A stretch of DNA of 64,000 bases, from the NCBI GenBank assembly GCA_026261815.1, contig JAMPIT010000848.1:372001-436000 (forward strand), written 5' to 3'. Position numbers and translations under genes: made by a program. Source of the stretch: Monarcha castaneiventris obscurior (lineage: Eukaryota > Chordata > Aves > Passeriformes > Monarchidae). A model generated the notes under the pieces. That model was not told the origin of the DNA. It worked only from the letters and a program-made list of their open reading frames with translations, and searched no databases. Each line of letters starts with the position of its first letter. Position 1 is the first letter of the stretch. Of this stretch, positions 25,954-38,393 are shown in pieces.

Positions 25954-26038
25954 TTATCCCCCTTATTATCCCCCTTATTATCCTCGTTTTTATCCTTATC
26001 CCCGTTTTTATCCCCCTTTTTTTTTTTTTTTTTTTATC
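25954..26038. promoter_or_regulatory. ZBTB46: Array of seven TTATC (GATAA) cores
   Basis: TTATC occurs at 25954, 25966, 25978, 25990, 25996, 26008 and 26034, in a degenerate TTATCCCC/TTTTTATCC repeat. It begins 116 bases after the putative exon 1 donor. On the minus strand each is GGATAA, which has the GATA-factor core but lacks the preferred A/T before GATA. It may be only a simple repeat, or a dense weak-affinity GATA platform. Confidence 0.4.
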
Positions 26039-26500
26039 CCCGTTATTCCCCCCCGCTGCCCGGCCGCCGTGCGGGGAGCGCGGCCGGTCGCGCCCTGCCC
26101 GCCGAGGGGGGCACGGAGCCTTCTTTGGGACGCGATGTCCTATTTGGTGTGGGTGGATGGCTTAACTTGGTAAGTGCCGGGTTTAACCCCCCTCCCCCGG
26201 CCCTCCCCTCCCTCGCTCCTCCGCCCGCCTCCCCCTCCCTCTTCGTAACCTCCAAAAGGGGAATTTTCCAGCTGGTAATTTCTGCTGCGTCAACACCCAG
26301 CTCAAGGGAGAGGAGAAGAGACAAGGGGGCATTTTAACAGCAGCTCCACTTGCGGATAGCCAGCCTCAGTCCCGGCTCCAGCATTAAAACCCTTTCCGCC
26401 CCCTAAAAACCAGCATCCGTGCAAGTTGGACCAAGAGTTTGTCAGGAGTGTGGTTCAAAACTGCTTGGAAAAAGGGATGAGGTAATAATACTGGTGAAGC

Positions 26501-26571
26501 ATGTTGTATTTCTCTCTTTCTGCCTGTCTCTCTCTTTCTCCCTCTCCTTTTTTTTTTTTTTTTTTTTTTTT
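26501..26571. repeat. Polypyrimidine tract with 24-T run
   Basis: A CT-rich stretch (TCTCTCTTTCTCCCTCTCC type) leads into 24 consecutive T. It lies in ZBTB46 intron 1. It is probably low-complexity DNA. Confidence 0.9.
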
Positions 26572-27129
26572 AAAGCCAGGCCTGTTTTGGGTTATTGTCT
26601 CCCCCTAAAGCCAGACATAGATCGCCTGGCCTTGCCTCCATTTTAATTGCAGGCTGAAATGGGGGAAGTGACCCTCTTTAAAAAAAAGAAATACAAAAAA
26701 TCCCAACAAGCAAACAAACAAAAAAAACCCCTTGAAAAAATAATGCTGTTCCTTTGGGGGGCTGTAGGTGATTTTTCATAAGGCTGTAACAAGTGCAAAA
26801 GTGGCTGGAAATGTTCTCTGTCATGCTGGGAAACTAGTGAGGTGTCCTCCCCCCTCCCCAGAAAAAAGTGCTGCCAGAATTTGGTGGAGGGGAGAAGGAG
26901 AGGTGCTGGGAAAAGCAGGGGTTGTGCTGTTGGATTGCCTTTGTGTCTCTGTAAATAGACATGTCAGTTCCCAAAGTAATACAAGTAGTGTCTGATAACT
27001 CAATCCCAGATGACAAATAGAGAATGGAGCAGATTTTCGGGACTGTAATAGTGGGAGAATTTCTCTTTTGAAACGGAGAGGAAAAAAATGTTGGTACCTC
27101 CTGAGGAGGTTCTTCCCCAGCGCGTTACT

Positions 27130-27460
27130 GTGAAGTGGAGCGTTCGGATGGAATCCGGAGACATAAATCCATATTTATTTATTTTTACACCTGACGGGGG
27201 AAAGATAAACAAAGGAGAGTTTAACAGCTCTTTAATGAATTCCTCATGCTTTTTATTTTGCAATCCCAGTGATTCATTTGGCAAGCCTTACAGGACGGGA
27301 TTATTATCATCATTGTTTAAAGCCATGCTAATTAGGAGATGTGTTTAGCAAACAGTGGCATTGTAGACACCTGTACCAAAGTTCTTGCGTGCATTTTAAT
27401 TACATCACTGGTATAATTTTTAGCATTTAGTCGCTGTCATAGAGATGCAGGTCTCAGTTT
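27130..27460. promoter_or_regulatory. ZBTB46: Candidate intronic enhancer
   Basis: This AT-rich segment is dense in developmental transcription-factor motifs. AGATAAACAAAGG (27203-27215) fuses a forkhead site (ATAAACA) with a TCF/SOX site (ACAAAGG). GCTAATTAGG near 27327 is a homeodomain core. CCATATTTATTTATTT is near 27170 and an ATTAAT/AATTAC series follows. The texture resembles conserved non-coding enhancers. Conservation was not tested. Confidence 0.25.
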
Positions 27461-30400
27461 GTGGACTCAATCAAGTGTCAATATATTGAGTGTGGGTTCT
27501 CTGTGTGCACAGGTCAGCCCTGCTACTAATGCATTAAATGTGTTTTCTCAAAAAAGGGAGTGTTTTTTCACTTTTTACTTTTATTTTCCTGTGGGGATGA
27601 TAAGAAAAGGCAGTGATACCCAAGAAGAGTGAAAAAAACATAATTTCTGAAGAAGAAGCTTTCTGTGACTGGATAGCTCTTTCACTTTAATCAATACTTC
27701 ACTTTTATGCTTTTATAGCCTCTTTTAATTGGAAATAAAATTTGACTTTCCCCTTCTAAACTCTCTGTTTGTCAAGTTTTATATTTTGAAATCCTTAGTG
27801 ATGGAAAAAATGGGTGGAGTGTATTATTAGTCACAATATTTTCAACATGCGGTGAGGAATTACAGCTTTGAGGTGTTTTTTGGGAACCAGGAATGGGCAG
27901 AGGAGCTGCCCCATGGGCTGAAGGGAGAGCTACAGGACAGGATTCAGGGGGCTCCCAAATGCACATTGCTGAAAAATATTCCGTGGTTTGGTGCGTTCAT
28001 GTAACTGAAATAGAAAACGAATCTTTTGGTTTTGAGGCAGCGTGTCCAGGAGGGGGAAACTCACTCACAGCGAAACTTCTCTCGCGGTTGTTTTCATAGA
28101 CTGTGTGTTCGCCTGGGTGGAATTGAGACAATTTCAGACTGGTACCAAAAACGGGGCATTCTAGTAACTCTCACGTTAGGTGTTTATTCCTGTGCGTTAA
28201 ATGCTGCTCTGTTCTGGAGTGTGTAGGACTCAGCCTTTGAAAACATGACCTGTACTCAGGGTTCTTGGAGACTGGAGAAAATGGGCCACTTTCTCCCCGT
28301 GGTCTCTGTTTTCTGGGACAGTTGTACAACAGTGGATATGTTCTTCGCAAGAGGATTTTTTTTTTTTTTTTTTTTAATATCTGGAAGTGCTTAGAGGAAA
28401 ACCAGTTTAGCAGTTCCCCCCTCCCCAGCAGCCCTCTGTCAAAAGGAAAAATGCCTCATGTTTGGAAGATCTGTTAATTGCCTGCTTTTCCTCTGCTGAT
28501 ATGTTGCTGTGAGGTTGAGCATATTCTTTTTGTCTTTGCTATCCACTTGGATGGAATTTTTTTTTTTTTTTTTTTTAGATCCGTGTTTTTGATGTTTCTA
28601 AGCAAAGTTTCCTGTCCTCCCAGCAGCAGTGCAGAGCAGGCTGACACCCAATCCAAACTGCCACTGCCTGCTTTCAGGGCAGAATTATTTCATAAACAGC
28701 TCAACCTTTCCCAGGACATTTTTCTCTTCGTGTTGCCGGTTTTACTGGCTGCTCCAGAGCACTCTGTAACGCTTTCCAGACTCCCCGTAAATTGGTAAAT
28801 AGCATTCACAGGGGTTTTCCATGCTCCTGTGTGCTTAGTTTAATGGGCAAACAGAAGGGCAGGGAGAGGGCTTAGTTTAAGTCTTTGAAGAGCTACCTGC
28901 AGTTGTAATGGTTATCCCACATGTCTGTTATAATTCTCAGGAGGAAGCAATCTGTGTCCATTCCTGGCTGTGAGCATTATCCTGGAAGATTCTGACACTT
29001 TACACAGAGAGATTAGATCCGTTTTTTGCTATTTCGCTCCTGGCTTGTGTTTGACTCGAATATTTCGAAGTGTGGGGCTCACCTGTGTTTTCTGTGTGTG
29101 ATATTTGAAACGTGAAGTGTGTTAATAGTGAAAGCGAGCGTGCTGCAGGTTGTGTGCGGAGAGCAGGGGTCACGTTAGGAGAGAGCACGAGGAGCGACCG
29201 CGGCTGCGAGGCACAGGCAGAATTTGGTCTGCGGGAAGCCCTGCAATCCTAATCCATCCCTAAAGCATCTCAGTGGGAGTTTTTATGATATTTGGGCAAG
29301 CACAATAACAGTCAGAGCTCCAGTGTTAAAATCTGTTGCTTCAAAACTTCACTTTATTCCCTTCCTGAGGACTTTTTGTATGTTCGTGTTTGCAGCCCCC
29401 TTAAATACATCCTTCAGTAGTTGGGTTTCTCAGTTCGATCTGGATCTTCAGTCCTTTAGGCAGGGTGAGAAATAAAAGCCTATATCACTTCGTGTGGGGC
29501 TTCTTTCCATGAGATGCAAGAGGGAAGAATCTCAACTTCCCTAAACAGTTCAATAGTTTTCTGGTTTGTGCTGCCTTGGTGTATTTGGATGCTCAAGGAT
29601 GCCCAGTTTAGAGGGAAAGTTGCTCTTTGGGACTCAGTGCCCATCCTCCAGCTGTTGATTGAACGTGCTGGTGTGTAACTTCTTTTTACCCATCTCCCAT
29701 TCTGTGAAACAGGGGTTTACTCGGCTCTCCCAAACATTTTGTGTTATACTGATGAAAATTTGTGCTAGAAGTGCTTATTCTTCGTAAGGGCAAACCAGTG
29801 TGAAATCCTGGCTGAATTCCCTCCGGGATGTGGTAGAGTCCAGAGGCTCGTGGGTGGGGTTTGCTGTCCCTTACCAAAGTCAGATGTGGTGCAGTTATTT
29901 TCTGAACAGTCTCTTTAACTTTCTTTCATAGCCATGTATTTAAGAAACATCAGGCTGCTGCTGAGATGTTGGTTTGGAGTAGCTTCTGAGCGCTCCAGAG
30001 GCAGGGTGAGATCCTTGACAGCCATTCTAATGAGATGGAAATGAATCCCACTTGGCAGTGTTCCGTTGTGCTTAGGTAAGGATGTGCCTGGCACAGGAGG
30101 GGAGAGGTGGCTTTGCTGAAATGTAACAGGTAGATGCTGAGTTAGAGCTGAAATTCACCTTTTTGCCTTGATTTTTGGGGATGTGGCTGGCTTTTATTCC
30201 AGACGAGATGGTGTTGGTCTTGTACTGTTGTGTCCTTGACTCCTGTGTGCACTTGGGAAGAAAAACACCCTGCAAATGTTGGAAGTTGCCCTGTGTTTGC
30301 TTTATAGTAACTCTGAGTTGGCATCTCCTCTAGTGGAAAGAGGCACCAAGGTGTCAAAAAACTTCTACAAACACCTCTATGAGCTTGTGTGTGGATTAAA

Positions 30401-32786
30401 ATACACTTGTTAATGAGAATGTCAGTGTGTACCAGGACCTTACCTGCCCAAGAACCTTACTTAGGAAAGGGTTTTGTATATCAAGGAATATGTTTATAAC
30501 CTCTGTATACTGAAATACGTCGTTATCTTTCCTAATTATTTCCTTGTCGTATGTTGACCAAACTGCCTATTCCATCCAAGTGAGTTTGCTTCTTGGTATT
30601 TCTCATGCCATGGACAAGAGCTCTGGAGAACTCTGATATTTCAGGGGTTTGGCTCACTCTGTTTCAGGAAGGGGTTAAACAAAATTTGCACCTTTTGCAC
30701 TGATACAGCATCAGAGGAAATACCTTCCTAACTAGTGCTCAGATCATGCCCTGAAACAGGAGAATCAATGGTCTGCATTGGATATTAGGTGCTTAAAATA
30801 CCCAAACCCAACTAATTTAAGTGCTGATAAACAAAGTAGTCAGCGCCCGGTTGCTCCTAACAGTCCTGCTACTATAAGGTTGGAGAATGAGGTGGTGGCT
30901 AAATGTAAAATGAGCTTTTTGACTTCCTTCTTGTTACTACTGTGTCCTTCTCGGCTTCACTCCACTTTTTTTTTTTTTTTTTAATAGTAGTTGATCAAAT
31001 CTGGATTATGAGATTTGTGCTAAAAAGTAAAGCAGGATCCTTACCCAAGGCACGGAAGGCTTGTACCACGAATTACACAAACAGAATTAGGTTGTTCTCA
31101 GAGCCCCTCATATGTTATCTTTAGTTTTGCACTGGTTGATTCTTTTACTCTTAGATTACTCCTGACTCCTTTTGTGTCTTTTCTGTCTTTTAGGTGATCT
31201 TTCTCTTGGTTTCTACCCCTGCTTTACTTCTTTTTCAAAATCACCTCATGGTTCTTCCTCCTTTGGCTCCCTCCCTTTTTACGTATTGAGTTTGGGAGCT
31301 TTGACAAAGATCCCCTAATTAAAAAGCCAAAAACCAATGAGAAAGTTTGGGGGAAACCATTCTTCAGGGCAATTCCCAGTGTGATAAGTTTACAGTTCTC
31401 TAATCCTCTTTTTTTTTTTAAGGTACTTTTTATGTTGTTTTTTGACTAATAGATGCACAAGGGCAGAGTTTTTTTGCTTAGATTTCTTTTGTGACGTTTT
31501 AAAGTAAAAGCTTAAGATCTTGCAGGAGATCTTAATGAGATCTAATGGGACTTGGACAGGTAAGTGTCATATGAGCCACAGGCATTTGAATTTTTTCAGG
31601 TTGTTTTTTAATCTTCATTGTTAGAGTAGCAGATCTATCTGTAGCTAAATTCTTATATTTTTTGATGTCACCAGACTTCTCAAGCCTGGTACCCTGTACC
31701 AGTTCTGCCAAGTTCTTGCTGTGTTCTGCACAGTCCATGACATGAATAGTGTTGGATCTGTTCTTCTGGTGCAACCAGATGAGAGAGAGAGCAGAGATCA
31801 AAAACAGGGAAATGATTCAAGCAACTGTTACTGTACTGTAATGGAGAGACAGGCAGATGGACAGAGTTGGAAGTTATGGGGAAATGAATAAGGGAAATGA
31901 ATAAGGGAAATGCAGAGGAAATGCAAGTGCCGTGGAAATATTACTGCAAGCGAGCAGTTGGAGCTGTGTGCACACACCTGTGCCCTGTTGGAAAGGTGCA
32001 TCCTGTCATATTAGTGATTTGTTACCCGTTGGAATATTGTATTTCAGGCTGCATAGCTTTTACAGGCATGGAAAGAAAAGCTTCTGTTAGTTATTTGTGT
32101 CTTCATTTTTGTGTTTGGGGTTTTTTTTTCAAAGTTTTTTAATGTTTGCAAGAGGGGCAAAGTGCTTTCCTTGGTACCTTTGTGGATGCTGCTTGGTAGT
32201 TGAAATCTGAGGGTCATGCTGGCTTTTGAAGGCTGTGATTCAGTTGAGATGGATGGGAATAAAACCCAAATATCTTCCTTTTGTACAACATGGACACATG
32301 ATTTTTCTGTAACCTTAGGCAAATATTTTGGTTTGGAGGGGAATCACTGTAACCAAGAGGTGAGATTAATTCTGACCCCATTTAAAGTGTGTGGGTGGCA
32401 GAGGTTACAGAAACATTAACTGAAACTTACATATCAACTGAGACAACGTTGTTAAATTTTTTTTAAATCCTTTTATAAAGTGCAGGTTTTTTACAGTGAC
32501 TTTTTCAAAGCACTTCCTGTCTGGAAGCATAGTCAGAAGTTGTTAACAGTCTTAATATTGGTATGTTAAACTCTTTCTTTACATTAACACAAGGGCTAAA
32601 TGATTTTTCCTGCGTGATTAATTATAGGAATATATTGGAATGCTTCTTGTTGAAATGGCAAACAGTACTGTAAATGTGCAGGTATTTTAAATGTTGCTTG
32701 TAATTACGTGACACTGAAGGGCTTTGTATTGGGTTAAAGTTTGGATTTTAATTTTTGCCTCCTATTCTTTCAATTTCCAAACACAG

Positions 32787-32914
32787 GACATCTGATGAAC
32801 CTTTTGGAGCTTCTTACCAGAGACCGTTCTCCTCTCTTCATTGAAACATGCACTGTCCAGCTGTGAAACATTGCAAGGTTTATTTTTGCTGACAGGAAAC
32901 ACTTTCAAATATCG
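32787..32914 (+). other. Exon-like segment in ZBTB46 intron 1 (128 bp)
   Basis: A good acceptor (pyrimidine-rich TTCTTTCAATTTCCAAACACAG) and a consensus donor (ATCG|GTAAGT) bracket 128 bases. It has no long open frame, so if real it would be an alternative 5' UTR exon of ZBTB46. It could equally be chance splice-site pairing. Confidence 0.25.
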
Positions 32915-34644
32915 GTAAGTTCTCATCATTTAAAGATATTTTTGTCTTGTGGTATGGGAAAGAGAAAGAGGACCTGGAGATAACATTGTCATGAGGGCTG
33001 ACAGTTCTTTATAAAACTTGACTTAACATTGATAACAAGGGCTCATTTAGAAATCTTAGTCAACTGCAAAAGTTGAAGAAATACCGCTGGCTGTTGTGCT
33101 CCTTCCTTGTGGCAGAGGTGTCTCCATCCATCACGGTCACTTGGTTCTCATCTGCTTGATCAAGAGGAAAACAGAGCTCAAAGCAAGAAGAAGAGCAGGA
33201 CTCAGCTTTGCCATTTTTACCAGCCTGTTCTGGCTCTTTCTGTGCTCTGGGACAGGTGTGAGTGAGAGTTTTAACAGTAACAGCCACAAGTCTAAGTAGA
33301 AACCCATACACTTGGTTAACTTTGGTACCAAAGTAATTTCCCGTGTGTCTGGCTTGGTCTGGCTCCCTCACTTCACCACTTTGTTTTTTCTTAACTGTCC
33401 GAATAACAGGACTAAAAAGAGCTGGCCAAAACAATTGCTATGGAGAAGCAATCAGAATTAGAGAAAGGCAAGATTTGGCAGTCCAGAATAGAAATTGAGA
33501 ACAAAGTCACTGGTGTTTGCTTCAATTGGGTCATATTTGTTTTCAAGATTTTCAGTACTGCTGTTTGCCATAAGAATGCTTGGATTTTCCTTATTACTTC
33601 CTTTGTTTATTAGATATTTTATTTCACCTTCTATAATGGCATTAATTTGTGTTGGAAAAGCTTTAATTTTTCTCTTCTGATGTTTACTTTCACAATCTGT
33701 TACTACAGAAGGTCAGTCTTGAAATCACCAGTATTGATTTATAGCTTATTTTCATTAAGAGAGCTAATCTGTGTATTGAAGATGTTTGAAATGCAGACAT
33801 CAAAAAAGACTTTTTCATGGCTAACAATATAGAGCTTTGAATAAAATGGACTCAGAAGTGTAAGTTAAATGTTGCCAGTGAGGTGTGTATGCTATTCTGA
33901 AGAAAAGAAACCCTGTTTTGTAGTAGAAAAATAGGTGTTCAAGATGATAGTTTTAGTGGATATGTCCTCACAGACAAAAACTTTGGTGTAGGTGAACTAT
34001 TCCTACTCCTTGTACCTTGTAACCATAAACACTCAGGTTTTCTCTGAGAAGCCTATCTGTAAATGTGTCTTACTATACCTAAATATCTGTATTTTACAGA
34101 AAACTTTAAAAATCTTGGGATTGTTTGGTCTCTTAACCCAGAATTATGTCAGTCACTAGAAACTGGCAACAAAACATTTCAAGAGGAAATTCTCCTGGGT
34201 GTTCCACTGCGAATTTCTTTCAGGGGCTGTACTGGTAGCTTTTAAACCTCAGTATTTTATAGGTCAGATAAGGTGAGTCTCTTTAAAGAGAGTCATTAAA
34301 GTGAGAATGTTTTGAAAAGCTCCCAAACAGGAAACCCTGTTGTTCAAGGGTCTGATTGAAGTTTTAGTAGCTAAAATTAGAGTTTTTGTTCCCATACCTT
34401 TAAGAAGTAACTCTTGCTTACATTATTGCGAAGTGGTAGCCAGGCTTTAATTACTTGCAATATATTGATGTGCTTGGAGTTGACTTTTTTGGAATTCATT
34501 AACTCCTAAGTAAGGATATCATAACTGTGAGTGTGGAGGGAAGGGACTTCGAAACATTTCACTGTTGTTCAGTCATCCTGTAGTTTATTGCTAATAATTT
34601 CTTCTGGTTTTGTTTTTGTCATAGTTCTGTCTTTCTCCTACAAG

Positions 34645-34764
34645 AGTTCACACCAGTGCTGTCAGAAGGTCACGGAACAGGGCACTACCTGTGCTGCCCT
34701 GGTGCTGTTGATGTCCTCAGCTGTTGCAGGAGAAACACTAGACCTGGAACCCAGTTTGTTACTG
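34645..34764 (+). other. Exon-like segment in ZBTB46 intron 1 (120 bp)
   Basis: The acceptor TTCTGTCTTTCTCCTACAAG and the donor ACTG|GTAAGA bracket 120 bases. One frame is open throughout (around VTEQGTTCAALVLLMSSAVA) but resembles no known protein. It is a candidate alternative 5' exon, or chance. Confidence 0.22.
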
Positions 34765-37700
34765 GTAAGAAGTAATTGTCTTGGATTTTATTTGTTTATT
34801 TATTCAATATTACAGCCTACATGTCTAACAAAATCAGCAAAAATGACTTGTTACTTTAAAAAAAAAATACGGCAAAATATGCATATCTGGTCTTTTCTTT
34901 TTCCCCCCCTAGTATTTTTAACTTTACAGTTTCTAAATTTCTAATTCTAATTACCTTCCTCCCAAAATGTGGAGGACAGCAATTTTCACTTACTTCTTAT
35001 TTTCAGTCCTGCTTTTCTCTTGAAATTCTTCATGTGCTGTCAGAGCTGATGAAGGTTAGTAAACGGATTTTTCTATGAAATCCTGTGTTTTGATTGCACT
35101 TTTATGCTGTCCAGCTCCTTCACTTTGGTTGACTCATAACTTCAGGTAGATGGTTTGACAAGTCAAAGGCCACAACCATGTCTCTGGTTTAAAGTTCTGG
35201 AGTGGAGAGTGAAATGTTTAATGATGACTCCGTGCTATTTTAAGTTTTGCTGTTGGAGTGAGATTTTGCTTGTGGTTCATGTCTGGACCTTGGAAACAAA
35301 GCTTTAATGGTATGATGAAATGCTGGAAGTGTGTGGTGTCCTACTCTGCTGTTTGAACTTTACTCGTGGACTTTCTGGATTGTATCTGCTACAGAGATTC
35401 TAGACAGAGATGTTCTAATGCTGTCAATGATGGGGCACCATTGGCTTGAAGTTGGAGAAATTTTAGTGACTCCTGATCAGATCAATAGTAACAAATTTAT
35501 GAGGGACTTGAGGTTCTTTTTGCCCTGCAGTCAATGACAATTCAGTGGGCCTATCAAATTTGCTAATAAAAATTGAATTAGTATTTTTCTTTAAGTTTCC
35601 TGAAACTCATTTGCCTCCCAAATCCTTTCCCCTTCTGTACTTCTGTAGTACTTCTCAAACTGAATGATGAAACTTTTATTTTCTTCCTGTGACTCCCAGC
35701 CCATGAGGCTGAACATGCACTGTTGGGCTGCAATTAAATGTTCCCATCCCCAGTCATCAGGGAGAAGTGGTACATGTTGTTTGCATGAAACCCTGAGCTC
35801 TGAGTAACCCCTCTGGCTCAAGGGTCTGGTTTGGTCTGTTTACAAACATCTGCCTCTTTCTCCTCAAATTCAGAGTTGTGGTTGAAATGACCAACTTAAA
35901 ACAAGGGATGATTGGTTTCGGGAATCAGAGTAGGGTAAAAGAGTTTCTTTTTTGGCAACTGTTCATTTTTGTAAGCTGTTACTTATATCTATTTTGGACA
36001 AAGCTGAGCATATGAATATGATTTGGTGTTATCTAGTATCAAGAAATTAAAACTCTTTCAAAACTGTGTGCTGCTGTTCCTCAAACACACTTGTGAGAAA
36101 ACACTGCACTTGTGGAGGTATGTGCGTGTAAAGCTCCTGAGCAGTGTCTTTGCAGGGAGTTACCATCCATGAATATCCTGAGTCTTCTTTTTCTCTCCTT
36201 TACTGTCCTTTTCAGTTCCTAAGGGGTTTTGTTCTCCCTTCTTTTCAGCACAGGGCAGATGGAGAGTAGGAATCCTGTGCATTTCTGTTGTCTTTAATTG
36301 GATAAAAGTGAAACTTGCATACACACTTTGTCTTGCTGTGCAAGGAAGCATTTCAAGCCCAATCTCACCTTACAGAGCTCCTTTGCAGAGGAATTCAAAA
36401 AATGTTGGAATGTCTTGGGAGTGGAAACATGGACAGGACACAGGGGAAGCAGAGAAGTGGGGTGTGTTTGTTGGGTTTTTGTGTAATAAAGCATTGGAGT
36501 GAATTGGAGTTCTTCCTTAATCTGTTTTTACTTTTCTCCGAAGGGAGAGGGGGGAGGAAACAACACATTTTTGGTTAAATTCCAGTTGGCGTGTTTTCTC
36601 TAGGGAGCAGAGTGGTGGAGGAGTGCACTAGTGAGCATTTTGGTGCTCTTTAACTTGGGTCCTTGGTATTAAGTGTAGAAACACGCTGAGAAAATTGAAA
36701 CAAAGTGCCATGTAGTTTAAATCTTCAGTTGCCTTTCATTCTGAGAGAAGAAAAAGTAAACAACCCACCAAATAAATCGTAACAACAGCAAACCACCCCC
36801 CACACACCAAAAAACCTCCAGGCCTTTTTTTTTTTCTTTCCCCTGTTTTCTTTCTGAGGGAAGGAAGTTTATTTTTGTCCCTACTATTTCCCAGGGGACT
36901 GCTCTGTAGAGGATTTCGTGTGCAATTCATTTCTCATCTGTGACTTTCTGTCAAAATTTAAGCGATGCAGTGAGATTTAGGTACAACAAATTTGTGCCCC
37001 CTAATTTTAGCAACGTTAAGATTTTGGTTAGGAGACTCATTCCTGGGGTGTGCGCTGAGAAGTTTGCCAATAAATAAATATTTGTGTTACTCTTCTTAAA
37101 ACCTTTCCGATGGGAAGTGAAGTGTGATTTAGACTCTTACTGTGCCTTCAGGTGCTATTCTCATGTTTAAATAACTGTACTGACAGTGCTAAATAAACCA
37201 CTTCCATTGGTTCACTCTAGCTGGGGTTAAAGACTGTATAAATTATTAATGCTTCCTTCAAGACCAGGTTTTTTTTGATATGAAAAATAAAAGCAGGCCT
37301 GTGTCTTGACAGAAGTTTGCATGAAAAGTGACTCTTAAATCTGCTTGCTTTGTGTTCTTTTTGCTGTTTTGTGCAACAGTTTGGTTTGGGACATTCTTTT
37401 TTTTTTAGTTATTTTTGGAGAAGTAATAGACTTGAATTACTGTACTGCCTGTGAATTGGCTTATGAAGAAAGCCTGATCTGATACAGTTTTATTTTGTGG
37501 AAAATCTTCACATGAGCTTTCATGGTTCGTTGGCTTCCTGGAAAGCTGTGTTGTGGCTATGTGGCCTAAAGAATTCTAGTAGATGCTCAACTTTGAAAAC
37601 CTTTGTGTACTAAAAAGACCTTAGATAAACCAAAAAATACATCATTAATCTTTGAGGTCTGTTTCCAAGAAATCTCCAAGGTTTATTCCATCTATACTGT

Positions 37701-38352
37701 GCTTCTGCAGAAGTTTGAAGGGTACAGCTTTTCAGAAGAAATGTTTCCACAACATTTTTTAAGTGGCAATAAATATCCTTACCAGGGGAAGGGGGAAAAA
37801 AAAAGGAAAAACAAACCATCAGCAAGCCACAAAACAGCATGTAAAATTGGAACACAAGAGCACAGGGTTTTAAAGCTTCCTGAATTTTTAACTACTAGCA
37901 AATTGCCTTAAATTTAACTTGGATTAATTCCCTAGTCATCCTTGACATTAAACGGATGTTCTGGTTTGACATGGGTAGACAGAAAACTAATTAATTCCTC
38001 TGAATTTGAGGCGTATTTAATTTTCTCCCCCAAAGACCTCTCGTTTAAAAGGTACAATGCTGTGACAGATGTTGGATGTGGAGCGATGTGTGTGAGGGAG
38101 CAGACCTTGTGATAGGGGAAGATCAAGACATCTACAGTAATAATTCCTGATTTGGAAACTGTTACATTTTATTGATTCCACTGAGCACGGGAGTATCCAC
38201 TTCACTGCTCACTTGAAAGTGCTGTAATGTGCCCACCTGAGTGGCCAGTAAGGACTCTTGCATAGATTTTTGTGTCTTTGTGTTAAGTAAAAATTCCCTG
38301 ATATCTTTTCTCTGACCTTATCTTCTATTTCCTGAAGAGATTGAGCAAGTGC

Positions 38353-38393
38353 TCCATCCATCCATCCATCCATCCATCCATCCATCCATCCAT
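38353..38393. repeat. (TCCA)n microsatellite, about 10 copies
   Basis: A perfect 41-base tetranucleotide run in ZBTB46 intron 1, of the same motif and orientation as the longer one near 5.5 kb. It creates DGWMDGWM strings on the minus strand and is non-coding. Confidence 0.97.

Larger units (their letters stand above)
25080..26120 (+). promoter_or_regulatory. ZBTB46: CpG island / ZBTB46 promoter region
   Basis: GC-rich, CpG-dense DNA surrounds the probable first exon. An ETS-type ACTTCCGG at 25413-25420 and a CCAAT box at 25522-25526 lie upstream of a splice donor at 25838. There is no convincing TATA box. Long open frames on both strands cross the whole island and encode proline, arginine or glycine-rich strings; these are composition artefacts. 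The transcription start probably lies between the CCAAT box and the donor, but the sequence does not fix it. Confidence 0.65.

Noticed and set aside
25131..26337. Open frames of 250 and 364 codons across the ZBTB46 CpG island
   Set aside because: Composition artefact in CpG-rich promoter DNA, crossing the probable exon 1 donor. No family resemblance.
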